Assembly: GCA_028564705.1 (NCBI GenBank)
Contig: JAPXFQ010002460.1
Span: 1,619,501 to 1,683,500 of the forward strand
From: Apricaphanius iberus
Taxonomy: Eukaryota; Chordata; Actinopteri; Cyprinodontiformes; Aphaniidae
Reading direction: 5' to 3'
Length of the DNA: 64,000 nt
Shown here: piece by piece, positions 1 to 13,900 of the stretch
Position numbering within the stretch: position 1 is the stretch's first letter
How the letters are laid out: each line of letters starts with the position of its first letter
The notes under the pieces: generated by a model
Databases searched by the model: none
Told to the model about the DNA's origin: nothing
The model's input: only the letters and a program-made list of their open reading frames with translations
Made by a program: the position numbers and the translations under genes

Positions 1-118
1 GAAAATGGAGAAAAAGCAAAGTTTGGCCGGAGTTTTTAAAAAGGTTTGTTTTTGGTGCCGAAAATATATTTTTACGTGTGGATGACAGGCCAAACCGTTT
101 TGTGAGATACCTCAGCTA
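1..118. mobile_element. Partial dispersed DNA-element copy (family A)
   Basis: The first bases of the window resemble two other places here, 14451-14745 (inverted) and 62967-63467. All share a block reading GTGTGGATGACRGGCCAAAC followed by TTTTGTGAGATACC. The window edge cuts the left end. I infer a short non-autonomous DNA transposon, probably hAT-type from the look of its ends; no target duplication can be read here. Confidence 0.5.
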
Positions 119-897
119 CCAGTCTGAGCTCATCACTATTAACCTTTGACCTCTCTCTCCCTTCTTCCTCCCGATTCAGGCTGAGAACAAGTGAGCTTTA
201 TGACGGCTCATTTATGGATTTATTATGTTTCCTACAGGCGGAGTCTTATGATGGAGGATCATGACCTCTGTAGATAAAATAAACCAACACAATGGTCACA
301 GAGGAGTAGATTTCTCTGAAATTTTAAGATTAATTTCACGTATTTACAAGAAAGATTTGGATCATTTTTTTAAAATTTATAACAAAGGATAATTATTCAC
401 GATTGTTGGGGTTTATGCTGAAAGTCACATGAGCAGAAGGGAAAACGTTACAGCGGACTTCTGGGTTGACGCTAGTTTTCACCACCAGTATTAGGACTTT
501 TAACAGCTGTTTTGAGTCCATTTAAAACCCTAAAAACCAGACAGACATCCAGGAATGTCTGATAATTGCCCATATCTAAAATGTTAGGCTTTGTTAAGAT
601 ATTACAGTAATGAAAATGGACAGGTTTCCTAGCTAGAATGTTCAGTGTTCTTTTGAAAACGGATTTGATGGGTTTTAAGGTGTTCTCTTAAAGGGGAAGT
701 TAATTTTTCTTCTACCTGGACCGTATTTATATCATGCATTACGTTCAGTTCCTCACCCAGACAAGTTTGGAGCCACTTGAAGTCCTTGAGGAGAAGTTTA
801 GATCCATCCAAGATCAGCGATTATCCATATTATGGGAGTTAAAGGGGCATGTAAAGGTCAGCCTCTAAATAAAAACTGCCGAACACGAGAGCAATCT
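119..897. other. fam234a intron with a dispersed repeat at about 690-860
   Basis: No exon is visible here. Bases 720-830 match, in inverse orientation, bases about 8660-8760 (shared CAAGTGGCTCCAA and GTCTGGGTGAG), so a repeat family is present twice in fam234a introns. The short open frames on either strand show no recognisable protein. Confidence 0.5.
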
Positions 898-1494
898 GCT
901 GAGCTAACAGTCATTCGATGCCGTTAGCTTAGCAGCTAGCTGGCTGTGTGCGGCTAATTTTTCATGAGTTTTCTGCCTCATGAGGCACTGAAGTGAAAAC
1001 CAATCAGATTTGATATTTTTCGCCTCGCGAGGCGAGAAAATGGCCGTGTGCGGTCTCTGTGAGCTTTCTGCTGAGCTCAAATATTCAAGCGACAAATCAA
1101 AACGCTTTCGCAGATCACATGATTCCAAGATGGCAGCCCACGGAGAACATTACATTTTAGAAGAAAAAGACTTGTGGACGTTTTCGCCAGGCTATACCTG
1201 ATGCGACGACGATTCATCAACAAAATGAGTATTGTTATTTCCTCCATGTCCATCTTGTTGTTCGTGTCATTCCTGTTTCCGGGGTGAGGGACGGGGGCTG
1301 CCATCTTGGAATCATGTGATAGTAGACCGCGTTTTTATTGGTCACTTATATTGGTCACATATTTTAGCTCACAGAGAGCGAACACTGCGAGTTTTTTCGC
1401 CCCGCGAGGAAAAAAAATCAAACCTCAGCAAAAATTAGCCGCACACAGCGAGCTATCTGCTGGGCAAACGGCCTCGAATGACTGTTAGCTCAGC
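898..1494. mobile_element. MITE-like element with about 64-bp terminal inverted repeats
   Basis: The left end (898-962, beginning GCTGAGCTAACAGTCATTCG) is repeated as its reverse complement at 1431-1494 with only a few mismatches. The interior carries the short palindromes CCTCATGAGG and CGCCTCGCGAGGCG. No transposase is visible, so this looks non-autonomous. A related fragment (GCTCGCTGTGTG, GCCTCATGAGG) lies near 15400-15450. I could not read a certain target-site duplication. Confidence 0.6.
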
Positions 1495-1779
1495 AGATAG
1501 CTCGCTGTGTGCGGCAGGCTAAAGGCTCTATCTACCAGAATGTTTGATTATAAATCACTAGCACTATTTCTCTGGAAGTTCAAGGCGCCTCTGAGGTGCT
1601 TTGTTTTTCTCTTCTGGAGCGTTTTACAGGCTTTTATTCCAACTTGCACTCGTTTGGTTAATGTAATTTGGAAACACGTAAATGTGAACCATGTTGATGT
1701 CTGCAGAAGCAAGTTCTGTCCAACTGAGCGCCGTAGAGCGCAGAGCGAAAGTCCTGAACGTCTTCCTATCTGTTGTCAG

Positions 1780-1904
1780 GTGAGGTTGTCTGGCAGCAGC
1801 CTCAGCCTGCAGCTCTCCCCGTCTCCATGCCCGTCCTCGGTGTCCCAGATCTTGACGGGGACAAGGTCGGCGATGTGGTTCTGGTGGCGTCGGACGACAC
1901 GCAG
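1780..1904 (+). CDS. fam234a: fam234a coding exon (first in window)
   Basis: The acceptor is TTGTCAG and the donor CAG|GTGACG. The exon enters with two bases completing a codon (probably Gly of a G-E-x-x-W motif) and encodes [20 protein letters not shown], an FG-GAP-like loop. The preceding exon is not in the window. Confidence 0.85.
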
Positions 1905-4900
1905 GTGACGCAGGCGGATAACCCCAGAGGTTATCCGCCCTTCTAAAGCTGCTGCACCTCGTCGGCCCTGAATGAACCGTCAGATCTTTCTGGTTTCTAA
2001 CAGACTCTGCTGACGTTGCACTCTGGGAAGACGGGGGCTCAGCTTGGCTCCACTGTGGCCGTCGCCTCCGTCGCCGCTAATCATCACGCTGTCCAACGCA
2101 CTAAAGGCGGTTCCTACTATGTGCTTCTGGAGAAAGGTTGGTGGCACAAATCCTCTGTGAATACCAAATTAATATTTTGCAGTAAAATGTTTTTGTATTT
2201 AAAAATTAACAAACATCCTAACAGTTCAATAGGATGGGTTTTTTTTTACTTCTACATATTTTAACAAATCCCAACAAATGGCTCAGCATTGGTGACCTAC
2301 ATTCAGGCTTGATAAAAAATAATGAAACAGAACAAGTTAAAGGGGAATTCGTTTTTTTTTTTTAACCTGAACCTTATTTTTAGCTATTTTTAAGGTTTTT
2401 TTTACCCTGAGAAGTTTGTCCGTAGAACGGGAGCCCTCAGGGCAGTCCAAACGGCGTAATTTTACCATATTTATTTTCTCCGTCGACTTGCAGACACCTC
2501 ACAAGTGCTTCTTGATTGCCTTCCCTGCCAATTTGGGGGTTTAACAATAAAACAAAAATAAAAAGCTGGCGAATCTGCCACGGTAAAACACAGACTGGCA
2601 GTCGTACTGCAGCGTTAAATGTGTATTAAATCCAAATCGCCCCGGAAGAAAATACAGAAGCAGAAGCTTTAACAGCAGTTAGCCGACAGAGTAGCTCTAA
2701 CGTTCTACCTGCTGACCTTTTGTTAAATTAAAAAGAGAAACATGTTTAATATAAAATTCCCAAAGTAGAAGCAGCTTTCCACAGCAGGACAGCAGTGATG
2801 TTTGAGCTTCTTAAAGGGAAGCCCGCTGTGGCTGATGACAAACACGGACAGTAGCCTCTGTTAGCTAGTTAGCTTGTTAGCTGCTAACGTTAGCATCAAC
2901 AGTAGAGCTAGTTAGCTTGTTAGCTGCTAACGTTAGCATCAACAGTAGAGCCATTTTCTCCTTTCTACCCGACATGTCGGCTTTTTACCTTCTCTCCTTG
3001 GTATCCAGGGGGATTCATAGGTTGATGGAAATGTCCAGATTCTCTCTGATGACGTCCTCTACGACCCGAGCTGCTTAAAGGTTCTGGTTCTGATCCGTTT
3101 ATAGACAGAACAGCTGCTGCTTACAGGATATGAAGGTGTAGGTGTCGCAAACAAAAACTTATTATAGCATTAAAATCCTTATTTTGTCAGAATCTAATAT
3201 TTCCTCTGACTTTAGATGATAAATGTGGGCAGGAAGAATCTTTCTGGAAGGATAATTCAGTAGTTCTGATGAAGCTCCTGACTGAAGAAGCTGTTGTATT
3301 ATTTGATAGCTGCAACTTTAACAGGGGTGATAGTAATTTCATTATCTTTAATTTAAGTCATGTGTCTGCTGTATCACAAGTGTTTCATTTTTTGTTTATA
3401 ACTGTTAAATCACCTTAATTATAACTATTTTAGGTACATAACACTTCGACTTAACGCGTAAATATTAGAGCAGCTGCTCCTGCAATAACATGTATTTTAT
3501 ACGCGATCCGATTAGTCGACTATTCCTCAAAATAATTAGTGATTATAATTAATTAATTAGAAAGCAGTAGTTTAATTTAACTTAACTTTAACTACATGTT
3601 TGCGCAGGATTTATGTGGAGTTTCTAAAAGCTGCGACTTCAGTCTCTGGCCAAACACGTAATAATGCTGTTGGCTTTCTTCAACTGAAGACGGAGTGGTC
3701 ATCAGTGTTGGGCATCTTACATTAAAAAAGTAATTATAGTTACAAACGACTTTTTCCAAAAAGTAATTGAGTTAGTAACTCAGTTATAACACCGTAAAAT
3801 TAATTAGTTACTCCGTAAAGTAGCTGTGGTGTTATTTTTATGTTCTATAACGCAGTTACGTTTTATAATATTTGTAACGTCAAATATTTTTATTACTGAA
3901 TGACCAATAAAAAACACCATATACCAAGTCGTGACTAATATCTTTCTTCAAAGAGTCCAGTAGCAGTCAGTCTCGCAATAAATTTGAAGACGCCTCCTGT
4001 TACTGCTCCTCTGGGATTTGGGGTCAGAGTTTAGGTGTTGTTTTAGCTTTTGAGTCGCTTATCAGCTGCTGCTATTAGCTTATTGCTACAGTTTCGCATC
4101 AGAACGATCGAAAGTAAAAAAAAAAGAGCAGCAATCCTTCCAACATCCAGAACCAAATGTTTCAACCAAAAAAGTCTAAACAGAACCAGTGTAGCAGAGC
4201 TGCTCACATTCAAGCTAAAGTGTGTTTATACGCGGATGATGCAGTCGTTTAATAATCTGCTGCTGCTGTGGCTGCAAAAAAAAAGCACGTCGACTCTTTG
4301 CAACTAGGTTAGAAACTTTTTGTCGTTCATTGTTGTTCAATTACTCAGTGAAATGTATCATCAGTTGGGCTGAAATCTATTTGGCCGTGATGTATTTTCA
4401 TAGTAAACATGAGTTGATTAATCCCAGACTCCGGTGTGTACGGACTGGCTCTGTGGAAGGTCGTTGCCCAAGCGAAGCTAGAGCTGGATCCTGGTCTGAA
4501 GAAAGACAAACACCTGGAGAAAACGGCCAGCAACACAACGGGCCTGGTACCCATCTACCAGTAAGATCCAGAACCAGAATCAGTTTCTCCGGGGGGGGGC
4601 GGTGGTGGTTTGCTGATATTTTCATTCGTTTCTAGGTCTGAGGCTGGAAGCTTGGTGAGAACTAAAGTGTCTGATGATTCCTCTGACCTTCTGGTTGTGT
4701 CTGAGAGAGAGGTGGTTCTGATTGATGGAGGCACATTGGAGCTACGATGGAGCTTCAACACCAGCTCCATCATTGGGTGAGTCTTTCTCTGCTCCTCCCC
4801 TTAATGAACAAGCGGATCTACCAAATCAGCTGCCCCGCCGGTCGCATGCACGCGCTCAATGCATGCGTGCGCACCAAGGAACCGGGGTTGAATGAGTCCT

Positions 4901-7900
4901 CGGTACCACCAGTACTTAAGAAAACTTGGTACCGTGACGTTTACATTTGTTTTAGTACTGACTTGGCACCGAAGTACTGAGTCTTTTTACAACACTAGCG
5001 TATATCCATATGAGGAGCTCTTTTACAAAACGTGATAAAAGGCATAAAGAAAAATGTTTTTCATGTCATTTTGCTTTGTACTGAACAGAATCAGAAACAA
5101 AAAAAAAGTGGGATATAAATATAAAATATCAAACAAATACTATATTATCTATTAATTTCTTTCTTCTTGGCCTCTCAGAACCAAAAGACTTTTTTATTAA
5201 ACCAATGACATTTGAGGCTCAGAACAATAAAACTTTATTTACTTCAATAAAATAATATTATTAATACATGCAGATACGTTATTTGTGAGTTTTCTAATGT
5301 ACATCCCCAGCTGTCTGTTACTAAAAGTTCCTGTGTGACATTTCAGACATGTAGCTTATACTTTTGGGTAGAAAAATATCTAGATATATATCGAATATTG
5401 GATTTCAGCTGAAAAATATCGAGATAAAACTTTTGGTTCTTATCGTCCAGCCCTATTTGGTTCTGGTGAATACGTACCGTTACACCTCTGCTGGTCATTT
5501 TAAAGGATTTGGTTGTAGTTTAAAATATGAAGAGCTCTTTTCCAAAACGCGATAAACGACGTAAAAAAAAGTTTATCATGTAATTTTCCTTCGTACTGAA
5601 CCTATTCACTGCTCCATCAACGTTTCTTACCATAATCGCCGAACCTATTTTAGCCTAAACGCGATAAATCCTCTCAACTAATCAGAATCCAGTGAATGTT
5701 CTACCTTATGTTTCCATGGAGCGTTAAAGCTGACCTTAAACCTGAGGTTACGTCTGAAGCAGATCTCTTATTAGGCTACAAACAAACGGATGTGATGTCA
5801 CTACTAGGAGCAACAGGTGTGTCTGATGCTGCGTCTGATCCTCCGTATTTTCTCAGGAGAATCCCGAATTTCAGTTCCCAGATCCAGCATTCTCCCGAAT
5901 TTCTCCCGATATCTGACGGCGTCCCATTTCATGCACAATCCCCGTTTCTTATGTGAGGGATGGAGAATAAAATCTGTTACATTTTTATTTGCACAAGGAA
6001 GGAGCTATGAGGTACAGTTTCCTCATTTCAGTCGTGAAAATCCAAAACCTGTTGGTGAAATTCGCTGCTTTGAATCCAAAATAGGTTTAACTACGTGATT
6101 CTGATGAGGGAGACAATCAGCTGTAATTAGTGGCGCAAAAGTCTTCAGAACGGTCTTTATGTGACTGATAAAAGCTGTAGTTTCAGTTACTTTTTAAATA
6201 TTCTGAGATATTTAGGATAAAAAACTGTTTGAACCGACCTCCAGTCTAGTTTCCTTTCCTTTCGGATGCCCGGTGATAACTTCATCAGTGGATCAAGGCT
6301 TTTTCTTCCACCTCTTTGAGCCGATCATGCTTGTGTTTCAGCAGAAAACAAAGTTACAGCAAAATCAACAAACTCAAAGTAAGAAAAAAATATTTTCTCA
6401 CAACACAGAAACTCCTATGAGTTTTTAGAACGATTAATAGGCGATTATTCCTGCTGCTGAGCAGGGGCGTATCCAGGAGGGGCTAAAAGGGGCCCAGGGT
6501 GGGTCTGGGACTGTAGCATCATGGCCGTTTTTAATGTCTCCCTGATTCTGAGGTCTGAATGTTGGTAAGTATGATGACGATGCAGGCCTGGTGATGAAGA
6601 TCCGTCCTAGTGGATCTCTCTCTGGAAATGGATGGATTTAATGGGTTTTGTGGAAAAATTAATTTAACTTTGAATTCATCATCTACAATATTGTCTTTTG
6701 ATTTAATAATTATTGTTCAACTTGTTCTAACTGAGGCCCAAAAAAATTTTTTTTACCAGGATAAATTAAAAAATTCATAAAATGTGTGGGTCTAGGTAAA
6801 AAATGTATTTTTCCTAAAAATTGTTTAATTGGATGTATAGCGTTTTGAGGAAAAAATAAATCAACTTTGAAGTCGGCCTGGGCGGTATACCGGTTCATAC
6901 CATGAATTTTTAATATACCCCTATACCGTTGAATATCTCGGACAACTTACGGAACGTTTAATGAGGGGAAGTGTTTCAGCCAGGACCGATTTCACTGCTA
7001 CACGCTCTTCACCACAGTGTAGAAAATAACATTTTTAACTAAGTGCAGCTGCTGGCAGGAGCAAAGCACACAGTTCTGATGAAGTAATTCCAAACGAGGA
7101 GCCTCATCTAAAGTTTAAAAAATTTATTGGCTTTAAAATGTCAGACGAGAACCGAACGGCATACCTTTTACAAACGCTATTGAGAGTAACCAGTAGGGGG
7201 AGTGTTGAGCGCTATTTGGCCGTCTGTAGGTAAACTCTGTCAACGGTGGCAAAACCAGTAGAAAAGAAATCATTAATAGCGGTAAATATGTTTTACATAC
7301 CATCTACGATACTTCTGCCGTCTTTTTTCTGTTTTTATCTTAATATTAACCAGCTAATAATCTCCTACGGTCGCCATGTTTATTTTAATTCTTCTTTGGC
7401 AAAATCCGATCTGAGTCAATAATCTGCCCCCTAGGGGATTCTTCAGTACTACATGCAAAAGCAATTAGAAGATGCAATTTGTTGCTTGCGCCAACGTGAG
7501 GTTTTAAAAAATTATGCATTCAGCCATAAAACATCAAGAATGTCTATTAGAATCATAATCATTTTAATTATTTTCATATCATTCACCTGTGTCTGGAAAA
7601 AAAAACAATATGATGCAGTCCGTATGGCAGTAAAATTGACTATTTAAAGCACATTTTAATATTATTTATTCTTATAAGATAATATGAACAGTCTTGTATG
7701 GCAAAAAGATACCGTAATACCAATATGTGTTTTTTTTTTAAATATCGTGATATGAACATTTTGCCATACCGCCCACCCCTACTTTGAATTTATCATCAAC
7801 AATATTGTTGTTTGATTTAATAATTATCGTTCAACTTTTTCTAACTGAGGCAAAACTCCGAGGGAAATAGTGGTATTTATAGTATAAATGTAACAAACTA

Positions 7901-10900
7901 TAATGAGTTATGGTTAAACAAAGGAGTTTTGTGTCATATGATTCCTGCCCCCGTTGACTCCCATTATATAGATATATACTAGGGCTGGGCGGCAGATCGA
8001 AAAATTTACCGATTCCAAAATTTATGACGGTTACTGACGTCATTTTTCCTGTGCCGAAAATTCGGTATGTAAAAAAAAAAATAAATAAAAATAAATGAAA
8101 AGATGTGTTTTAGTTTAGCGGTGCACCTGCCCCTTTAAGATATGCGCGTCGCCTTGAGTCACGTGACTACGCACAGTCATGTGACTATATTTAGCAAGAG
8201 TTCAGACTCGTCTGCCGACTGTTTTTCAGAAAAATGCGCGTAGCGACAAATAAAGTGACATTTCATGGTGTTATTGGATAGTTAGACTCTAGCTTGGAGC
8301 ACGTATGTTTGTTACCGCACCAACGAAGCTGCAGAGCGTTTGTAGCTCAATAGCTCCACCTGTTGTTGCTTGAAGCCGCCGCCTATTACCACGTCTGCTC
8401 CGATGTAAAATATTTTCTGTCTAAAATAAAACGACTGCACACTAAAACCACCTGTTTCACCTTACTCCCGTCACTTCCTCCCATCATCTGGTCTGTGTGA
8501 TCACTTCTGAGTCTAAACTGGGCTGTAGGAAATACAGAAAGGAGCGGGAATCAAACACTGAATTAAAAGGCCGTTATCGAGGTGAAACGTATACCCTGAT
8601 ATTCATTTTAGCTCATATTGCCCAGCCCTAATATACGCTGATTGCGACTGGATATAAACCGCTAACGAAGGACTCCAAGTGGCTCCAACCTTGTCTGGGT
8701 GAGTAAATGAACGTAATAAATGCTAAGAAAATAAGGTCCAGGTTGTGGAAAAACCACTGCACTACATGAAAATGAGTCATTAACACAGAAATGCTTCAGC
8801 AGAACCAGAACCTTCTTCCACGGCCACGAGAAAAGGGTGTCAGACTCAGGAGGTTTCATTTATCTGTATTAAATAAGTCTTCTCCATCTTGTTTCCCCCA
8901 GAATTCCCTCCTTTGGTCATTTTAACCAAGATGAGGTCCTTGATATCGTGGTTGAAGACGATGTAGGCAATTTCACTAAAAAGGTGAGTGGACCTTCATC
9001 GGGTCTTGGTCAGCTTCGTAGCTCCGTATGGACCTTCCCTCACCACCACCATCGTCTCTGTAGATCACCATCCTGGACGGGCGGACCGGCGGCACGCTGT
9101 GGTACGCCAAACTCCTGGCCAGCGCCAACTCACCGAGTCCCGACGCCGTTCACACAACCAACTCCTTCTCCGTCTTCATGTTTTGGGGCTTGGTGCCGTC
9201 CGAGTCCAACTCATCCGTAGGTTCACTGCTTTCATGGGGTGACGTGTTTTAGGATCAGAGCTGCTCGACGCTGACCTGAACTCTTCTTTTCAGGAACCAA
9301 CCGTCGGTCCAACCCGACGCTCCTACATGCTGCATCCGCTCTATCCCAACTTCCTGCTGGAGTTCTCCAACGTCATGGACCACATCGTCACATTTAGAGG
9401 TGTGTTCGGGGGTCTAACGACGGCGCAAATAAGGACACAGCAAACATGGGGAGGAAGGTGTTCAGGAAAGACAGGGAATTTAAAAAACAGTATGTGGTGT
9501 ACGACTACAGTGGGACAATAACCGTATTAGGCAGACACAAAAAGATAAGTGTGTGATTTTTACCAAAGATGCACTTCAACTGGAAAATAATCCAGGAAAT
9601 CGATTGTATGATTTCTGAAGAATACGTTTGTAAAATGGTGCAAAAAATACGTATTTGTCACCTACAAAAAAGCAAAAATTCTGGTCCTGACAGACATGTT
9701 TCTTCTTCTTTATTAAACTTTCCTATCCTCCACCTGTTACCTGTATTAATGGGACCTATTTGACCTCGTTATCTGTGTCGGACACCTGTTCACACTTTCA
9801 AAGTGTCAAACTCCTGCATGACCCAGAAGCAGGGACCCAATTGTACACCTAGACAAGCCTGGGATGAGCCAATCTACAATAGGCAAGCAGCTTGGTGAGA
9901 AGACAATAACTGTTATAGAAATAATTAGAAAATTGAATAAATTAGAATAACGGGGAAAAAAAAGAAAATATTGATTCTGAATCGATTTATTATTTAAAAA
10001 ATCCAAGAATTGAATCGATTCGCAAGTTCAGAAATGAGTTTTCATATAGTTTGCCCCCTTTTTTCTAAAGCTAAAATAGGAATAAAACATTTAGATAACC
10101 GTTTTAAAGCTTAGTCCCGAAAGTGTTAATACATCTTTTTCCTGGCAAACTGTAACTCACCCAGTGTTAGTCATTAAATTACAGACATATAAGATCAAAG
10201 AACGTTTTTAATAGCACTGACCCATATCTATATCGAACTACGTCAGATCGGATCGTGATAATTGATTCTAACCGTTAAGAATCAGAATCCCTACTTGAAA
10301 TTCAACATTATACCTTAACCTGCGGCCTCTTGGTAGATCTCACCTGGTGGAGAACAACAAGGTTACTATTGGTAACACACTACGTTGTCATGGATTAAAA
10401 TCTTGCTGCGCTCGAAAGGTCCCCCTGCTTAAGCCAGCACATGTTTAAGGCCCGTCTGAAGTTTGCTAGAGAGCATCTGGAGGATCCAAAAGAGGAATGG
10501 GAGAATTTCACGTGGTCGGATGAAACCAAAATAGAACTTTGGTAAAAAATCAGATCTCAATCCAATTGAGAATCTAGCTGAAAGTCAAAACATCTCAGCT
10601 CTAAATACGATCTGCATGTAGGAATGGGCCAAAATCAGGGCTTTCCACAAGCGCCGGCCGCCGGCCATATAGCCGACTACTCAATGAAGTCCAGCCGGCT
10701 ACTAATTTATGACCAGGATGTGATTCCGCGCAATGCTGTGCACGACGTTAGCACGACGTTAGCATCCCCTTCGTATTTTCCCTTTCATACTTCAGCATGA
10801 GTCTCGCTGTGACACGGCTCTATTCTCCGCTTTCAAACTCCGCTGCTCCGCCCGGTCCTTTAATATACTTTTGGCCGGTCGCACTGAACTAATATCCTTC

Positions 10901-13900
10901 CGCCCGCTTAAGTTGTACCCAGTGTTATCATGGGGCTCTTGACTCAGGTCTAGCTAAATGGACGATGCGGAAAGGTCCACGGCGGCGTTGTTGTTAAAAC
11001 AGTCTGTCGGTAATTCATTCCTCCCTTCAAGCGTTCAATTAGTGGAAACAAACGGATTCGTAAGAGTGTGTTTTTGTTTGTTTATAAGGGAGAATTATTT
11101 GCTGTTTATTTGTGTAGCCACCACTGCACTGTGAACGTGTCATGAACTGAAATGAAGAGATTTACAACCACAGAAAGGCCGTTGATGCCATACTATGCCA
11201 GCTTGTATTGCCTATTTTTTATTTTTAGCTGTGCAAATCAGTTTTTATTGCTACTTTATATGTTGTATAATGATGATTAATAATTTAGTGATAATAGTAG
11301 TAGTAAAGTAATATTATATTTGAGCAAATGTCTGAGAAAATAATATAGCCTGCTTATTATTCAATTCAATTCAATTTAAATATACTTTATTGATCCGGTC
11401 ACTGAAGTGCTTGCAGCCGCCAGAGCAGCGCTCCCAGTCACATAATAGTAGTAGTTGTAATAATAGTAATAAAAAGTATTAGTAATCTTCTCCTGTTCAT
11501 GGTTTCTTCCTGCCCAGAGGTGTGAGAAAGACGCCACCAAAAAGAAAATCCAATCAGCCGACTCTGGAAGGCTTCTTAAAGAAGAAAAGTGGTCAGTTTA
11601 AGTGCTTCAGAGTAGAATTAAGATTCTGTATTCATCCTAAAAGGGACATTCATTGTTCAAATCAAAAAATTGTCAATTTTTTTATTTGAATGGTGGCATC
11701 TTAATGTACACCTACAAGTGTTATATTGTTGCTGCTGCAATATTTTGAGTTGGGCATGGACTCTGATCCCGAATGGGAAGATAGTGACACAGTGAAGTTG
11801 ATTAAAGAGCAGAATGGAGATATGAAACCAGTATCATTTATGTTGGAAACGTCTTTTACTTAAGAGTATTTTTATTTTATTTGCATACATTTTCTGGTGT
11901 TTACGACAAAGTTAATAAATGCAGCTAAGTGTGGAAAGCCCTGCCAAAATATGGGAAACATTTGACCTCTGTTATTTCCAATCAAGGTCAACATTAGAAA
12001 CAGTTTAGAGGAACATTGGATTTTTCTTTACATTCCTTCTCTTGCAGTTGACGTGTAGCTATGATGGAAATAACGGACCGTTTTCACAATCGGTGGCTGC
12101 CAAATACTTTTTCTTGTGCCCCACCAGAAGGGAAGTTGTTCCAGCCGGACAAGCACCCTGAACAGACACTCAGAGATATTATGGGATGGATTAAGCCCAG
12201 TTTATGCTTCTGCGTTTTTACGTAGACGGATTGACGCAACAGGCATTATCCGTCAACGCAAGGGCTCTCCGTCACCTACGCACAGACTAGAGGCTCAAAT
12301 TTTAACAATCCGTCTCCGTCAACGTAGAGCTTTTTTATCTGATTGGTCAGTTTCAGTAACAGCTAGAGATCGTTTCACCAGAACGGGGCGCTATAGTCGC
12401 CGTAATTAGTAGTTAATGCAGCATTCGGCCACTAAATGCTTTATATTGAAAGGATAATTTATCTAATCTGTTCTTTTGGCGATATTGAACACAATGAAAT
12501 GTAGGAAAACAACAAAAAAAAGCTGCTGTGTTTGTTTCCATTTGTTTCTAGAGGATTCTATAATCCGCACTTCTAGTAAAAAGCTTTACAGCTTAATTAA
12601 AACTTACTTTCTGTCGTTCATTGCTCCTTGAAGAAGAAATGCGTTCACAAGCCTAGAAAAAAACAGAAACAACGCGGTGATAGTAGGCAGAGAAGCCATG
12701 AAAACTTAGCGCCCCCTGCTGTCCTGGTCGAGCAAAACAATAGAGAATGGAGTGGAAACGCGGAGTACTATAAACGGAAAACGTCTCCGTCGATGCGTCT
12801 GAGTGCAAATTTGCGGTCGGAAAAGCAAAAACTAGGCTTTAGATTAGTGCTGCCGCGAGTAGGCGACCTAATCGATGACGTCGAGTATTAAATATGGTCG
12901 ACCATAAGGTTTCAAAGGACCAAAACAACATATTTCTCCCATGCCACTAGATGGCGCTGTGCGCTTTAGTCCCACACTTTAACACCACTGAGATGACGGC
13001 CGCACGTCTGGTCTTAGGTTGCCCTTTTAGAACCAAAAGTTTCAGTGGCTGGCTGTGGATAACAGGTTATTCTGCAACCTTCTTTGTTTCTTTCCTCAAA
13101 TAAGCCCACATTTTAGGTTTTTTTAGACTTTGTTATATACACGACATCCATAATTATTCTACTAGACAGGTTTCTAGGGGATTATTTGTACTACCTTTTT
13201 GCAAAATCCCGCTCAATGCAGAACACTGTGTTATAGCTTGCCGGATACTGCTAGCGGTATCGTCTCCGTTACTAGGTTTAAAAAAATATGTGAAAAGGCA
13301 ATGCCTTAGCTGGCAGGATATTTATAGAATGTGAAGTATGCTTTAATTTTATCTTCATTCATGAACGATTGCTAGTTATATTTAACTTTTCATTATTACT
13401 ATTGCTGTTGGGGCTTCATCCCATGGCATTGTATTGATTTTGTTTGTGTCAAGTTGTTATGATGACTTTATTCTCTTTCTTTTTTTATTTTTCTATTATA
13501 ATTACGATTATTATTGTCATTATGATTATTTTTTATTTTGCTGCTGTTAATTTCATGTAATCTTTAACGACCCCAGGAAGAGTAGCGGCTACCAGGTGTA
13601 GTTTTCCCAGTGCCACTAAAAAAAAAAAAGGGCAGAAAAAGAACAAGGTGCGGAGTCGGTCACTGAACGTTTTAGTCCAAAAACCTACAAAGTTTGGGAG
13701 TATTTCAGGCAAACCACAAAATAAACGAGTAGTTTGTAACCTGTGCAAGGCTTCTTTGGCCTACCGCAGCAGCAACGCTTAAATAAAACCAACACCTCCA
13801 TACAGGAGTCGCCAGAAAAAATTAAAACCACCACCGCAAGTACGTAAAATAAATGTATATGCCTTCCTACAGCACTTTTCAGAAAAAATATATTTAAAAA

